Of a stretch of DNA of 32,467 nt, positions 1 to 9,794 are shown in pieces; positions within the stretch are counted from its first letter, which is position 1, and the number at the start of each line of letters is the position of its first letter. The DNA comes from Sedimenticola sp. (lineage in GTDB: Bacteria > Pseudomonadota > Gammaproteobacteria > Chromatiales > Chromatiaceae). A model generated the notes under the pieces. The model had not been told where the DNA came from. It was given only the letters and a program-made list of their open reading frames with translations, and did not search any database. The DNA lies in assembly GCA_026196795.1 (NCBI GenBank), contig JAPHUE010000052.1, positions 1 through 32,467 on the forward strand. The letters are read 5' to 3'. Made by a program: the position numbers and the translations under genes.

Positions 1-462
1 GCCCACATCGATCATGCGGGTGCCGCAGGTGAACTCTCAAGACGTTTAAGCATACCCATTGAGGGACCGCATCAAGAGGATAAGTTCTGGATCGATGATT
101 TGGCAGAGCAGGCCAAGATGTTTGGCTTTCCGCCTTCCGAGACCTTTGAGCCGGCCCGTTGGCTGAATCAGGGTGATCGGGTACAGGTCGGCAATCAGGA
201 GCTGGAAGTGCGTCACTGTCCCGGGCATACACCCGGACACGTGGTTTTCTTTAATCCAAAAGAGAAAGTGGCCATTGTCGGGGACGTCTTGTTTAACGGC
301 TCTATTGGGCGCACCGATTTCCCGAAGGGCGATCATGCCACGCTATTGCGTTCAATCCGTGAGCAACTCTGGAGCATGGGCGATGACGTTGAATTTATCT
401 CCGGTCATGGTCCTGTCTCAACCATCGGACATGAACGGACGACCAATCCTTTCCTGAATTAA
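1..462 (+). CDS. Metallo-beta-lactamase-fold hydrolase (glyoxalase II-like, YcbL type), 5' truncated by window edge
   Basis: Frame 1 is open from base 1 (AHIDHAGAAGELSRRL..., the end of the HxHxDH metal motif), then CPGHTPGH, GDVLF..SIGRTDFP, SGHGPVSTIGHE. The ORF track starts only at an internal ATG (100). Confidence 0.9.
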   Translation, partial: AHIDHAGAAGELSRRLSIPIEGPHQEDKFWIDDLAEQAKMFGFPPSETFEPARWLNQGDRVQVGNQELEVRHCPGHTPGHVVFFNPKEKVAIVGDVLFNGSIGRTDFPKGDHATLLRSIREQLWSMGDDVEFISGHGPVSTIGHERTTNPFLN

Positions 463-474
463 TGCCTGATTATT

Positions 475-507
475 GATCACGCCCGGCATTAACCGCTGGG
501 TGTGATT
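475..507. terminator. Hairpin between convergent genes, possible bidirectional terminator
   Basis: ATCACGCCCGGC (476-487) pairs with GCTGGGTGTGAT (495-506), allowing two G-U pairs; 7-nt loop; lies between convergent stops. No strong T-run. Confidence 0.4.
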
Positions 508-516
508 AACCTCAGC

Positions 517-1701
517 TCATGCAGACGCCGCCTGTGTACCCCGCTGCTCTCTGTTGACCAAGCTTGCGAGTCTTTGCACACCCTGTTCGATTAATTCAAT
601 CGGGCTGTTGGAGAAGTTGAGTCGCATGCTGTTATTTGACTCACCCTGGGCATAGAAGGCTTCTCCCGGAACAAACGCCACTCCCTGTTCAACGGCCGCA
701 GTAAATAACGCCAGGGTACTCTCATTCGTCGTCAGTGTGGCCCAGATGAACATACCGCCTTCAGGTTTAGTGAACTGCAATGTCTCCGGCATGGTGCGAC
801 TGAGCGCTGATGCCATGATTTCGAGTCGCTCGCCATAGGCGGCGCGAATCTTCTGCAGATGAGGCTTGAGAGCGCCACTTTGCAGAAAATGCAGTACCAG
901 TTGCTGGTCATAACCGCTGGAGTGCAGGTCAGCGGCCTGCTTCAGTTTCTCTACTACCTTAATGATTTCCTGCGGTGCATTGATCCACCCCAGTCGAAGC
1001 GCAGGGGCAATGATTTTGGAGAATGAGCCAAACCGGATAACCCGATCAGGCATCAATGTGTGCAGGCTTGGCAGCATCTCTCCGGTATAACGCAAGGCCG
1101 CATAGGGCGCATCCTCCAGGATCAGGAAGTTGTATTTTTTTGCCAGTGCAACCAATCGCTTCCGACGCTCAAGGGAGTAACTGGTACCCGTTGGGTTTTG
1201 GAAATCGGTCACGGTATAGAAAAAGCCGATAGACTCCTGCTTAACAACTCTTTCGAGTGCCTCAAGGTCAGGTCCCTGATCATCTGAAGGAATACTAACG
1301 AGTTCAGCCTGATTAGCCCGCAATACTTGCAAGGCACCCAGATAGGTCGGGCCTTCCACGACGACTTTCTGGCCCGGATCAATCAGACAGCGAACCACCA
1401 GATCCAGCCCCTGTTGAGAACCAGTGGTAACAATAATATTTTCCCGTTTTGAATCGGTAACGGTCAGATGCTCGGCAATATACTCTCTTAACGGCAACAG
1501 GCCGGCGGTTTCACTGTATTGATAGAGGGCGCTACCCAGATTCTGGTGCATCGCTTGGGCCGCTTGCTTCAGATCTTCCACAGGGAAAAGGGCCGGGTCT
1601 GGCAGGCCGCCAGCAAAAGAGATGATGTGAGGTTGCTGGGTGACAGCGAGAATGTCCCGAATAAACGAGCTGTTAAGATTTTTAGTTCGCTGGGCAAACA
1701 T
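517..1701 (-). CDS. PLP-dependent aminotransferase class I/II (2-aminoadipate aminotransferase/LysN-like)
   Basis: 394 aa; ISFAGGLPDPALFP, TTGSQQGLDLV, YTVTDFQNPTGTSYSLERR, FGSFSKIIAPALRLGW (PLP lysine), MRLNFSN. Confidence 0.9.
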   Translation of the reverse strand: MFAQRTKNLNSSFIRDILAVTQQPHIISFAGGLPDPALFPVEDLKQAAQAMHQNLGSALYQYSETAGLLPLREYIAEHLTVTDSKRENIIVTTGSQQGLDLVVRCLIDPGQKVVVEGPTYLGALQVLRANQAELVSIPSDDQGPDLEALERVVKQESIGFFYTVTDFQNPTGTSYSLERRKRLVALAKKYNFLILEDAPYAALRYTGEMLPSLHTLMPDRVIRFGSFSKIIAPALRLGWINAPQEIIKVVEKLKQAADLHSSGYDQQLVLHFLQSGALKPHLQKIRAAYGERLEIMASALSRTMPETLQFTKPEGGMFIWATLTTNESTLALFTAAVEQGVAFVPGEAFYAQGESNNSMRLNFSNSPIELIEQGVQRLASLVNREQRGTQAASA

Positions 1702-1792
1702 CCGCTAATCCTCTCCTGGGTTATGGGTTAGTTGAGCATAAGTCAGAGGGGTTAAAAATCATTTGATCGGATGGGGGTATTATTTTGTCTAA

Positions 1793-2737
1793 ATGTGCTA
1801 TTTTTTGCCTATGGGACAACGCAGAAATACATCCTATGAGCATCAGGAGCGCATCAACGAGGCGCTTTATCGTATTCATGCGGATCTTTCTGGGGACCTC
1901 GATATTATCTCTCTGGCACAGCGTGCCTGTTATTCCCCTTACCATTTTCAACGGATTTTTAAACAGATAACCGGTGAGACGGTCCATGATTACGTACGGC
2001 GCTGTCGTCTGGAGTGGGCAGCGAACTTGCTGATCTATAATCCGGATACGGCCATTGTTGAAATTGCCACCGAGTGTGGGTTTCATTCAAATGCCTCCTT
2101 TAATCACGCCTTTAAGGCATTCGTCGGCTGCTCCCCCAGTGTCTGGCGCAGAGAGGGGTATGAGAACCGTAGTCGCAGTCTGAAGGCGCTCTGGTCGGTT
2201 TCTGATACCAATCCTCACCGCAAGTACTATGAAGATACGCTGCGGGAGACAGACCGTCCTGTGTTACCTCCTGTGGTTATAAAACACCTGGCCAGTCAGC
2301 CGGTCGCGTATATCCGGCATATAGGCTATGACCAGGGTATCGGGGAGGTCTGGGCGCGTTTGCTTGACTGGGCGACCGTTCACGATATAGCGGTTGAAAA
2401 GCAGCAGATGATCGCGCTGCATCATAGCAACCCTGATTTGATACCGTTTGAACGATGTCGTTATGTGGCTTGCCTTACTCTACCAAACAAGACCTATCCC
2501 AGTGATGGTGTTGGTGTAATGGAGATACCTGGTGGTTTGCACGCCTGCTGTGAAGCAGAAGGGGTGTTTGGTGATCTGTTGTATTTGATGCGCAACCTTT
2601 ATATGCAGTGGCTCCCCGCCAGTGATTATCAGGCCAGGAGTATTCCACCCCACGCCCGTTATCAGGACAACCACTTTATTAATCAGAGTCGTCGGTTTCG
2701 TTTGACATTCAATATTCCTGTCAGTCGTAAGCGCTGA
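1793..2737 (+). CDS. AraC-family regulator with C-terminal GyrI-like effector-binding domain
   Basis: N-terminal double HTH (SLAQRACYSPYHFQRIFKQITGETVHDYVRRCRLEWAANLL...IATECGFHSNASFNHAFKAFVGCSPSVWR), then VAYIRHIGYDQGIGEVWARL, typical of GyrI-like domains. Confidence 0.88.
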   Translation: MCYFLPMGQRRNTSYEHQERINEALYRIHADLSGDLDIISLAQRACYSPYHFQRIFKQITGETVHDYVRRCRLEWAANLLIYNPDTAIVEIATECGFHSNASFNHAFKAFVGCSPSVWRREGYENRSRSLKALWSVSDTNPHRKYYEDTLRETDRPVLPPVVIKHLASQPVAYIRHIGYDQGIGEVWARLLDWATVHDIAVEKQQMIALHHSNPDLIPFERCRYVACLTLPNKTYPSDGVGVMEIPGGLHACCEAEGVFGDLLYLMRNLYMQWLPASDYQARSIPPHARYQDNHFINQSRRFRLTFNIPVSRKR

Positions 2738-2814
2738 TAATAGACGGTCATTCAGGTAATAATAGTCATCTCTGGTCTTCGGTTTTGCCGATGTGCGGAC
2801 TCGTTTTCAATTGA

Positions 2815-4251
2815 TTGAGTGATATACATCATGAAGCTAGACGAGTGATGCCCAGTTTGCTGGACAGTAGAAAGGTGAATATCTATTCTAGAGTTGCGAT
2901 GAGAACGTTTAACGCCCTGTTAATCAGCGTGATTCTCTCCATTCTAATTGGTGGTGTCCTCTTTGTGACTGTTTTTCCTCAAGGTCAATGGGTTCACTAT
3001 CCGCTCCATGCCTTTGTTGAAGGTCTCGGTACCTTTATTGCGCTGCTGATTGCCGTTCTGATTTTCATGTTGCGGATTTATGATCGCCTGCCTGTGCGCT
3101 ATGTCTGGATTGTTTCTGCATTGATGGGCATGGGTGTACTGGATGGTTTTCATGCCATCTCTCAAGACACGCAAAGTTTTATATGGCTTCACTCATTAGC
3201 CATGCTAATTGGTGGTTTCATATTCTCATGTATCTGGTTGCCGGATGCGATCGCACAGCGAGGATATGAACGACAGTTGCCGATTATTGTTTTTGTTCTT
3301 GCTGTTCTGGCTGGCGCGACCTCTTTAGTGTTCTCTTCTTCACTGCCCTTAATGAGTCATGGTTCGGAATTTTCGCCCTTGGCACGAACCATAAACCTGA
3401 CTGCCGGTGGCTTTTTCTTTGTCGCATCGGCTTACTTTCTGTTGCAGTATCAGCAGACCAGAATTCGGGATAACAGCATTTTTGCCAGTCACTGCCTGTT
3501 GTTTGGTTTTTCAGGCATGCTGTTTGAATTCTCAACGCCTTGGGATGGTGTCTGGTGGTGTTGGCATATCCTACGCTTTGCCGCTTATGCACTGGTTCTC
3601 TATTACTTCTTTATGCTCTCTCATGCCGAGGAGCGCCAACTGCAAATGCTGAATATTGAGTTGGAAGATCAAGTTGTCCAGCGAACCCTGCAGTTAAGTA
3701 ATGAGCTTAAAGAGCGTGAACGGATAGAGAAAGAGCTGAAACATCTGGCGACCCATGATCCCCTGACGGGTCTGTATAACCGTAATGAGCTGGAAAGAAG
3801 AATTACTGATGATCTAGAGCGTGCTAACCGTTATGTACATCCACTCTCCATCTTTATGGTGGATATCGACCATTTCAAAGAGATCAATGACCGCTACGGC
3901 CATGGAGGTGGTGACAGGGTATTGCGTAGTATGGCTTTTGAACTGGAGAGCTCTTTACGTAAAACTGACTATGTCGCCCGGTTTGGTGGCGAAGAGTTTC
4001 TTGTCGTATTACCTGAAACGTCCCATTCCTGGGCGGTAGAATTGGGTGAACGTCTGCTCCACAGAATCGCTAACCATGAAGCAAGGCTCGGAGATGAAAA
4101 TGTAGCCCTGACTATCAGCATTGGTGTAGCCAGTTATCCTGATATCGCTACGACCTGGAGCGATTTGCTTGATGCCGCCGATACAGCCATGTACCAGGCC
4201 AAGCATGACGGTCGTAATTGCCTTAGATCAGCACAGAAAGCGATTTGCTAA
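2815..4251 (+). CDS. Membrane-bound diguanylate cyclase (multi-TM MASE-like sensor plus GGDEF)
   Basis: About 270 aa of hydrophobic N-terminal segments, then HDPLTGLYNR, DIDHFKEINDRYGHGGGD, RKTDYVARFGGEEF (I-site RxxD plus intact GGEEF). TTG start; ATG at 2848 is an alternative. Confidence 0.9.
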   Translation: MSDIHHEARRVMPSLLDSRKVNIYSRVAMRTFNALLISVILSILIGGVLFVTVFPQGQWVHYPLHAFVEGLGTFIALLIAVLIFMLRIYDRLPVRYVWIVSALMGMGVLDGFHAISQDTQSFIWLHSLAMLIGGFIFSCIWLPDAIAQRGYERQLPIIVFVLAVLAGATSLVFSSSLPLMSHGSEFSPLARTINLTAGGFFFVASAYFLLQYQQTRIRDNSIFASHCLLFGFSGMLFEFSTPWDGVWWCWHILRFAAYALVLYYFFMLSHAEERQLQMLNIELEDQVVQRTLQLSNELKERERIEKELKHLATHDPLTGLYNRNELERRITDDLERANRYVHPLSIFMVDIDHFKEINDRYGHGGGDRVLRSMAFELESSLRKTDYVARFGGEEFLVVLPETSHSWAVELGERLLHRIANHEARLGDENVALTISIGVASYPDIATTWSDLLDAADTAMYQAKHDGRNCLRSAQKAIC

Positions 4252-5184
4252 TCAGGGTGTGGACGCGGCCAGTTTTCTTGCAAGGGAGTCCCGCTTCATC
4301 TGATTTCTGGAGTCCACGCTAAAGATGATTAATCCTAACCAGATGAGTGAGAAGGTGATCAGGTGCGGTATTGAAAAAGGCTCATTAAACAGAAACACCG
4401 CGAGTAGAAACTGAACGGTTGGATTCAGATATTGCAAAAGACCAACGGTGCCAAGCCTAAGTCGTTTTGAGGCTGATGTGAACAGGATCAGGGGTAGGGC
4501 GGTCATTAGGCCTGACCCAATGAGCAACAGATCAAAGCCGATGTTCAGGGTGCCAAAAACCAGCTCGCCATCCCTATGTAGTAGCCAGAGATAACACAGT
4601 GCAACGGGTGTAAGAAATAGGCATTCCATGGTGAGACCCACCAGTGCGCTCACATTGACCTTCTTTCTTACTAGGCTGTAAAACCCAAAGGATATAGCCA
4701 GCAATAACGCGATCCAGGGGAGCTGTTGAATCGCCACGAGCAGGTTTAGTACGCCCAAGCAGACCAGAACCAACGAGATGACCTGGCTGCGGCTTAGCCG
4801 TTCATCCAGAAACAGACGGCCGAGCAGTACCATCACGATGGGCATGATGAAGTAACCCATACTGGCTTCGAGGGCCTTTTCGTTATTTACCGCCCAGATA
4901 AAACCCAGCCAGTTCACTGAGACCAGAATAGAGCTGATCAGCAGGATGAGGAGAAGCTTGCGGTTGGAGAAGAGCCGAATGAAGATTCTTACCTGACCCG
5001 TCGTGCCAACTAGAATCAACGTAAACAGTAATGACCAGATGGCGCGATGGGCGATGATCTCTAACGCAGGCGCATCACCTATTACCCGATAGTAAAGTGG
5101 TGAGAATCCCCAAATAAGAAACGCACCTAACGCACTGGCGACGCCAATTTTTATTGAGCAATCAGATTCAGCGGAGTGGGGCAT
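4252..5184 (-). CDS. rarD: EamA-family transporter, RarD type
   Basis: 310 aa; GAFLIWGFSPLYYRVIGDAPALEIIAHRAIWS, NWLGFIWAVNNEKALEASMGYFIMPI, LQYLNPTVQFLLAVFLFNEPF. Confidence 0.88.
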   Translation of the reverse strand: MPHSAESDCSIKIGVASALGAFLIWGFSPLYYRVIGDAPALEIIAHRAIWSLLFTLILVGTTGQVRIFIRLFSNRKLLLILLISSILVSVNWLGFIWAVNNEKALEASMGYFIMPIVMVLLGRLFLDERLSRSQVISLVLVCLGVLNLLVAIQQLPWIALLLAISFGFYSLVRKKVNVSALVGLTMECLFLTPVALCYLWLLHRDGELVFGTLNIGFDLLLIGSGLMTALPLILFTSASKRLRLGTVGLLQYLNPTVQFLLAVFLFNEPFSIPHLITFSLIWLGLIIFSVDSRNQMKRDSLARKLAASTP

Positions 5185-5271
5185 GGCTCAGGCAGTCCAG
5201 ATAGGGTGTCAGTTTCGAATGTAACCGTTCGATAATGATGAGGCAACCTATCCCGCCTTTTAATCGTGGAA

Positions 5272-5739
5272 TTAGAGCTTAACGGCTGTTTCGAACTTTA
5301 CCCGCTCCAGGGAAATAAGACTGCGGAATTTCCGTAAATTGGTTTGGGTATAAAGCACTTTGTGGGTAAAAGCATCATAGGTCTGCATGTCTGGAACTGA
5401 TACCACCAGGATAAAATCCACCTCGCCGGTCACCGCATAGCATTGGGTGACTTCGGGGGAGGCCACTATCGCCTTTCGAAATTGGGCGGCCAGTTCCAGG
5501 TGATCCCGCTCCATCTCCACTTCAACAATAATATTGATCTTATGCCCTGAGATCTGTGGATCAACCAGGGATACGTCATCTGTAATGACCTTTTCATCTC
5601 GCAGTCGTTTGACCCGTCGCAGGCAGGCCGGCGGGGAGAGTCCGACCTGTTCGGCAAGTTTTATGTTGCTGATTTGATTGTTTTTTTGTAATTGATTGAG
5701 GATTCGCCCATCAATCCGGTCAAGTGTGTGAGATGCCAT
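5272..5739 (-). CDS. Lrp/AsnC-family transcriptional regulator
   Basis: LDRIDGRILNQLQKNNQISNIKLAEQVGLSPPACLRRVKRL HTH; GEVDFILVVSVPDMQTYDAFTHKVL RAM domain. Confidence 0.93.
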   Translation of the reverse strand: MASHTLDRIDGRILNQLQKNNQISNIKLAEQVGLSPPACLRRVKRLRDEKVITDDVSLVDPQISGHKINIIVEVEMERDHLELAAQFRKAIVASPEVTQCYAVTGEVDFILVVSVPDMQTYDAFTHKVLYTQTNLRKFRSLISLERVKFETAVKL

Positions 5740-5899
5740 GATTAATAATATTCAATAAAAGTTTTAAAAAATGGAATTAAATAACAGAATTATAAAAAAT
5801 AAAAAATATAAGTCCATTGTATCTAGATTAAACGAAATCATAGCAGAATTAGATTGATTACAATATCAACCAGACAAATTAACCTTATTGGGACGCTGC

Positions 5900-6865
5900 A
5901 TGAAAAACTGGTTTAAAGAGCTGCTGAAGGATATCTATCAGGTAACCTCCACCCTGTTCAAAATCATGATCCCCACCTTGTTGCTGGTAAAGCTTCTGGA
6001 AGAGAGTGGGGGCGTCGCAGTAATTGCCTGGCTGCTGGGGCCTGTAATGGCTTGGGTAGGGCTTCCCGAAAGTATGGGGTTGGTCTGGGCTACCACGTTG
6101 CTCACCAATATCTACACGGGCATGATCATCTTCTTCAATGTCGCTCAAACAGAGACACTCACTGTTGCCCAGGTGACCGTGATCGGCACCATGATGCTGA
6201 TTGCGCATACTTTGCCTATTGAAGCGCGTATTGCCCAGAAAGCAGGGGTCAGGCTCGGTGTAACCCTGCTGATTCGTCTCTCAAGTGCACTGGTACTGGG
6301 TTTTATTCTGCATCATCTGTATGGCTGGGGTGGTTGGTTGCAACAGCCCAATCAACTGCTTTGGTCACCTGGCGTGGTTGATCACTCACTGTCGGCCTGG
6401 TTGCTCAGTCAGCTTAAAAGTCTTGGCATGATTGTGGTGATCATCTCTGTTCTGCTTACAACACTCAAGTTGCTGCGACTGTTACACATTGAGCGCCTGC
6501 TTCACTGGTTACTACAGCCGCTTTTAAGGATGCTGGGGATTGGTCCCACGGCTACCACTATTACAATTGTTGGCTTTACCCTGGGTTTGGCCTTTGGTGG
6601 TGGCTTGTTGATAAAAGAGGCTCAGGCTGGGCATGTACCTTACCGTGATGTCTTCAGTGCCATGACCCTGCTGGCGCTTTGTCACAGCGTGATTGAGGAT
6701 ACCTTGCTAATTCTTCTTCTGGGTGCAGATCTCAGCGGTATTCTCTGGATGCGTCTGTTGTTTGGTTTCCTGGTAGTGGCTTTTGCCAGCCGCTTGTTGC
6801 GTCGAAGTAGTGAGCGTTTTCACCGGCGTTTTCTGGTTCGTGAACTGGAGGTGGCCAAGCCATGA
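5900..6865 (+). CDS. Nucleoside-recognition (Gate) domain membrane protein
   Basis: Polytopic; TLFKIMIPTLLLVKLLEESGG...LGPVMAWVGLPESMGLVWATTLLTNIYTGM and a second Gate-like half (LLRMLGIGPTATTITIVGFTLGLAFGGGLLIKEA). ORF track start 5888 (TTG); ATG 5900 preferred. Confidence 0.75.
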   Translation: MKNWFKELLKDIYQVTSTLFKIMIPTLLLVKLLEESGGVAVIAWLLGPVMAWVGLPESMGLVWATTLLTNIYTGMIIFFNVAQTETLTVAQVTVIGTMMLIAHTLPIEARIAQKAGVRLGVTLLIRLSSALVLGFILHHLYGWGGWLQQPNQLLWSPGVVDHSLSAWLLSQLKSLGMIVVIISVLLTTLKLLRLLHIERLLHWLLQPLLRMLGIGPTATTITIVGFTLGLAFGGGLLIKEAQAGHVPYRDVFSAMTLLALCHSVIEDTLLILLLGADLSGILWMRLLFGFLVVAFASRLLRRSSERFHRRFLVRELEVAKP

Positions 6866-7782
6866 GTCCTGCTCAATCTGATCATAATGAGGCGCGCACA
6901 GGTTTTATTTACGGGTTGCTTGCATTCGGTATGTGGGGCTTTGGTCCTGTCTACTTCAAGGCTGTTGCAACCGTCTCTCCTGCAGAAGTGCTGGCGCACC
7001 GGGTTATCTGGTCAGTAGTGCTTTTGTTGATGATGATCACGTGGCAACAGCAGTGGGGTGCCTTAAAAAACCTGTTTTCTAATCTGAGACATGTGGGCTG
7101 GTTATTGGTAACAGCCTTGCTGGTGGCGGCAAACTGGTTGACCTTTATCGATGCTGTTACCCGGGGTGATATTGTAGCGGCCAGTATGGGTTACTTCATT
7201 ATTCCACTGTTCAGTGTGCTGCTAGGGGTACTGTTTTTCAGTGAACGCCTGAGATACATTCAGATGTTGGCTATATTGCTGGCCTTGTGTGGAGTAGTAA
7301 ATGAAGTGATCACCCTGGGTGAATTGCCACTTATTGCGCTCACATTGGCGGTGACGTTTGGACTCTATGGTTTGATTAGGAAGAAAATTGCTGTCGATCC
7401 GCTGCTGGGGCTCAGTGTGGAGACCCTGCTTTTGTCACCCTTTGCACTGTTGTATCTCTACTGGTTGGATGTCACTGGTGAGCTGGGCTTCGGATCGAAC
7501 GTGGTTTCAATGGACTTGCTGCTGATGTTGGGTGGTCTGGTGACCACATTGCCACTTGTCTGCTTTGCTGCCGCCGCTAACCGATTATCAATGACCACAG
7601 TGGGGGTACTACACTATCTGGCGCCCAGCATCACATTTCTCTTGGCCATCTATCTTTATAATGAGCCCTTTGTTGGCCACCAGATGATCACATTTGGTTT
7701 TATCTGGACGGCATTGGCCATCTTCTCCTGGGAAGGGTGGTTAAATCAGCGAAAGGTCGTATTGGCACTTCAAGGGGGTTGA
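6862..7782 (+). CDS. rarD: EamA-family transporter, RarD type (second paralog)
   Basis: 306 aa; GFIYGLLAFGMWGFGPVYFKAVATVSPAEVLAHRVIWS, NWLTFIDAVTRGDIVAASMGYFIIPLFSVLLG. Start overlaps previous stop (ATGA). Confidence 0.88.
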   Translation: MSPAQSDHNEARTGFIYGLLAFGMWGFGPVYFKAVATVSPAEVLAHRVIWSVVLLLMMITWQQQWGALKNLFSNLRHVGWLLVTALLVAANWLTFIDAVTRGDIVAASMGYFIIPLFSVLLGVLFFSERLRYIQMLAILLALCGVVNEVITLGELPLIALTLAVTFGLYGLIRKKIAVDPLLGLSVETLLLSPFALLYLYWLDVTGELGFGSNVVSMDLLLMLGGLVTTLPLVCFAAAANRLSMTTVGVLHYLAPSITFLLAIYLYNEPFVGHQMITFGFIWTALAIFSWEGWLNQRKVVLALQGG

Positions 7783-7803
7783 GACTAAATACCCCGTTTT
7801 TTG

Positions 7804-7833
7804 AAAAATGGCGCTGTAAAGCGCCATTTTTTA
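7804..7833 (+). terminator. Rho-independent terminator
   Basis: AAAAATGGCGC-TGTAAA-GCGCCATTTTTTATT just downstream of the RarD paralog. Confidence 0.88.
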
Positions 7834-7895
7834 TTAAACTCAGCTCACTATGCTGCCGATAGCTTATTAAATGAGCCTGGGTCCATGAGGGGATA

Positions 7896-9713
7896 ATGAA
7901 TCAACCGCAAGGTGAGTGGAAAAAGAAGTACTTTGATAGTCTGGCTGACCTCGAGCGCAAGGAGGAGCGCTGGGAGCGTGTCGAATCGGCTTTAAGACGC
8001 TGTATATCCCGTCTCTCCCTGGTAGGGGATGGGCTAGACCCGCTATTGGATGAGCGGCTGGAGCAGCTACGTAACCGGGTCCGGGGTGAGCAGGACACCA
8101 AGGCATTGTTGCGCCTGGTTGAAGACATTGCGGGCAAGGCGGAGGGTGTTCAGGCCAGGCGTGAGCCTGAAGGTGATATCAGTGCAAGTGATTCTCTCTG
8201 GCTGACACTGTTCACCGAAGCCCAATTCCCTAAAAACCTTGAGAAACCGGCGCGCAAACTCACCAAGGTATTGAAAAAAACACCGGTAGCACCCGAGACC
8301 TTAAACGCCGCTAAGTCATTGGTACTGGAAGCCCTCTTGCTCACCCCGGCAGCTGAGCCTGAGCGAACAAAAGGGTTGATTGGCAAACTGTTCAACAAAG
8401 AGTCTGACAGCCGTGAGACTGTTGTAAATGCCGAGGTGCCGGAGTCAACCGAAAAAACGGCGGCGGTAGAGGGGCGTCAGCTATTAGTTTCCCTGGCCAG
8501 GCAGTTGGCACATCAACACAGTGCGGCGGATGAACTGCAGAAAGTAGCTGATAGTGCGGCTGCTGCAGTTAGCAATCACGTACTGGAACAGCTTGTTACC
8601 GACCTGGTTGGGATACTAACCGCCGGTTCCGGGTCTGCTCCTTTAGAGATGCTGCCTTCTGCTGATCAGGTATTACTGCAACTTATTGAGCGACTGGATG
8701 TTACTGAGCAACTGAAACCGAGAGTGCAGGCTCTCAGGAAGCAGCTGTCCAGAGGGATCATTGCCAAAGATATCCCCTCAATTCTCACCGAACTTTTGCA
8801 GCTGGTGGAATACGCCAAAACCCAGGCAGAAAATGAACGGCAGGAAGTTGAGCGTTTTCTGTTACAGATGACAGAGCAGCTCCAACAGTTAGACCAGGAG
8901 GTGACCGGTATAGGTGAGGTTGGGGGCGAGCTTGCGGAAAACAGTCACCGAATGGATCAGGATATGCAGGCGCAGATGGGGCACTTGCAGGAGAGCGTTG
9001 ACCAGGCGACGGATCTGAAAGACCTCAAGCACTCAATCACCGAACGATTAAGTTTGATACAGGAGCGCCTGCGGGGAAACCGTACGGACAATGAACGGTT
9101 GGTGGAGGATTTTGAGCAACGCATTGATCTGCTAACGACAAAGATTGGCGATATGGAGCATGAGACGGCCTCACTCAAAGAGTCTGTTGAAAAGGCTCGC
9201 ACCGAGGCATTCACCGATGCACTGACCGGATTAAATAATCGTCACGCCTTTGATTGTAAGTTGGAAGAGGAATTTACCCGCTGGAATCGCTATGGTTATC
9301 CTCTGAGCATGATTATTGTAGATGTTGATCACTTTAAGAAAGTGAATGATACCTATGGGCATCTGGCAGGCGATAAGGTGCTGCATGTGATTGGTGCGCA
9401 TCTGAAAAAGGCCACACGAAAGGTAGATTTTCCTGCGCGCTATGGTGGCGAAGAATTTGTGGTACTGTTGCCGGAAGTCGATCTCAAGGGTGCCAAGATT
9501 GTCGCTGAGAAAATCAGACGGGCTGTTGAAGAGAAGCCCTTCAGGTCTGGGGATAACCGGGTAAACATTACTGTCTCTTGTGGTGTGGCTCAATTCAGGA
9601 AGGGTGATGGAAGGAAAAACCCCTTTGAGCGGGCCGATGAGGCACTTTATCTGGCCAAACGGGGCGGACGTAATCGCTGCTGCACAGAAGAGCAGGTTAA
9701 GTTAGACGGCTAA
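7896..9713 (+). CDS. Soluble diguanylate cyclase with long helical/coiled-coil N-terminus (DgcP-like arrangement)
   Basis: 605 aa; helical N-terminal ~430 aa; DALTGLNNRHAFD, DVDHFKKVNDTYGHLAGDKVL, RKVDFPARYGGEEF (I-site plus GGEEF). RBS-like GAGGGG upstream. Confidence 0.9.
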   Translation: MNQPQGEWKKKYFDSLADLERKEERWERVESALRRCISRLSLVGDGLDPLLDERLEQLRNRVRGEQDTKALLRLVEDIAGKAEGVQARREPEGDISASDSLWLTLFTEAQFPKNLEKPARKLTKVLKKTPVAPETLNAAKSLVLEALLLTPAAEPERTKGLIGKLFNKESDSRETVVNAEVPESTEKTAAVEGRQLLVSLARQLAHQHSAADELQKVADSAAAAVSNHVLEQLVTDLVGILTAGSGSAPLEMLPSADQVLLQLIERLDVTEQLKPRVQALRKQLSRGIIAKDIPSILTELLQLVEYAKTQAENERQEVERFLLQMTEQLQQLDQEVTGIGEVGGELAENSHRMDQDMQAQMGHLQESVDQATDLKDLKHSITERLSLIQERLRGNRTDNERLVEDFEQRIDLLTTKIGDMEHETASLKESVEKARTEAFTDALTGLNNRHAFDCKLEEEFTRWNRYGYPLSMIIVDVDHFKKVNDTYGHLAGDKVLHVIGAHLKKATRKVDFPARYGGEEFVVLLPEVDLKGAKIVAEKIRRAVEEKPFRSGDNRVNITVSCGVAQFRKGDGRKNPFERADEALYLAKRGGRNRCCTEEQVKLDG

Positions 9714-9794
9714 CTAATAAAGCGATGGCTCAATTAACATTTTATCCTGTTTGATGAGCCATCTCTCAAACAGAGAAGTATTTGAGAATGTGGT

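Noticed and set aside
4249-4258. CTAATCAGGG, resembling the TAATCAGG element end
   Set aside because: Overlaps the stop codon of the GGDEF gene and has no partner repeat nearby; chance match.
5740-5887. AT-rich gap considered as prophage or integration scar
   Set aside because: No direct repeats, integrase or tRNA fragment; better explained as a divergent Lrp-controlled promoter.
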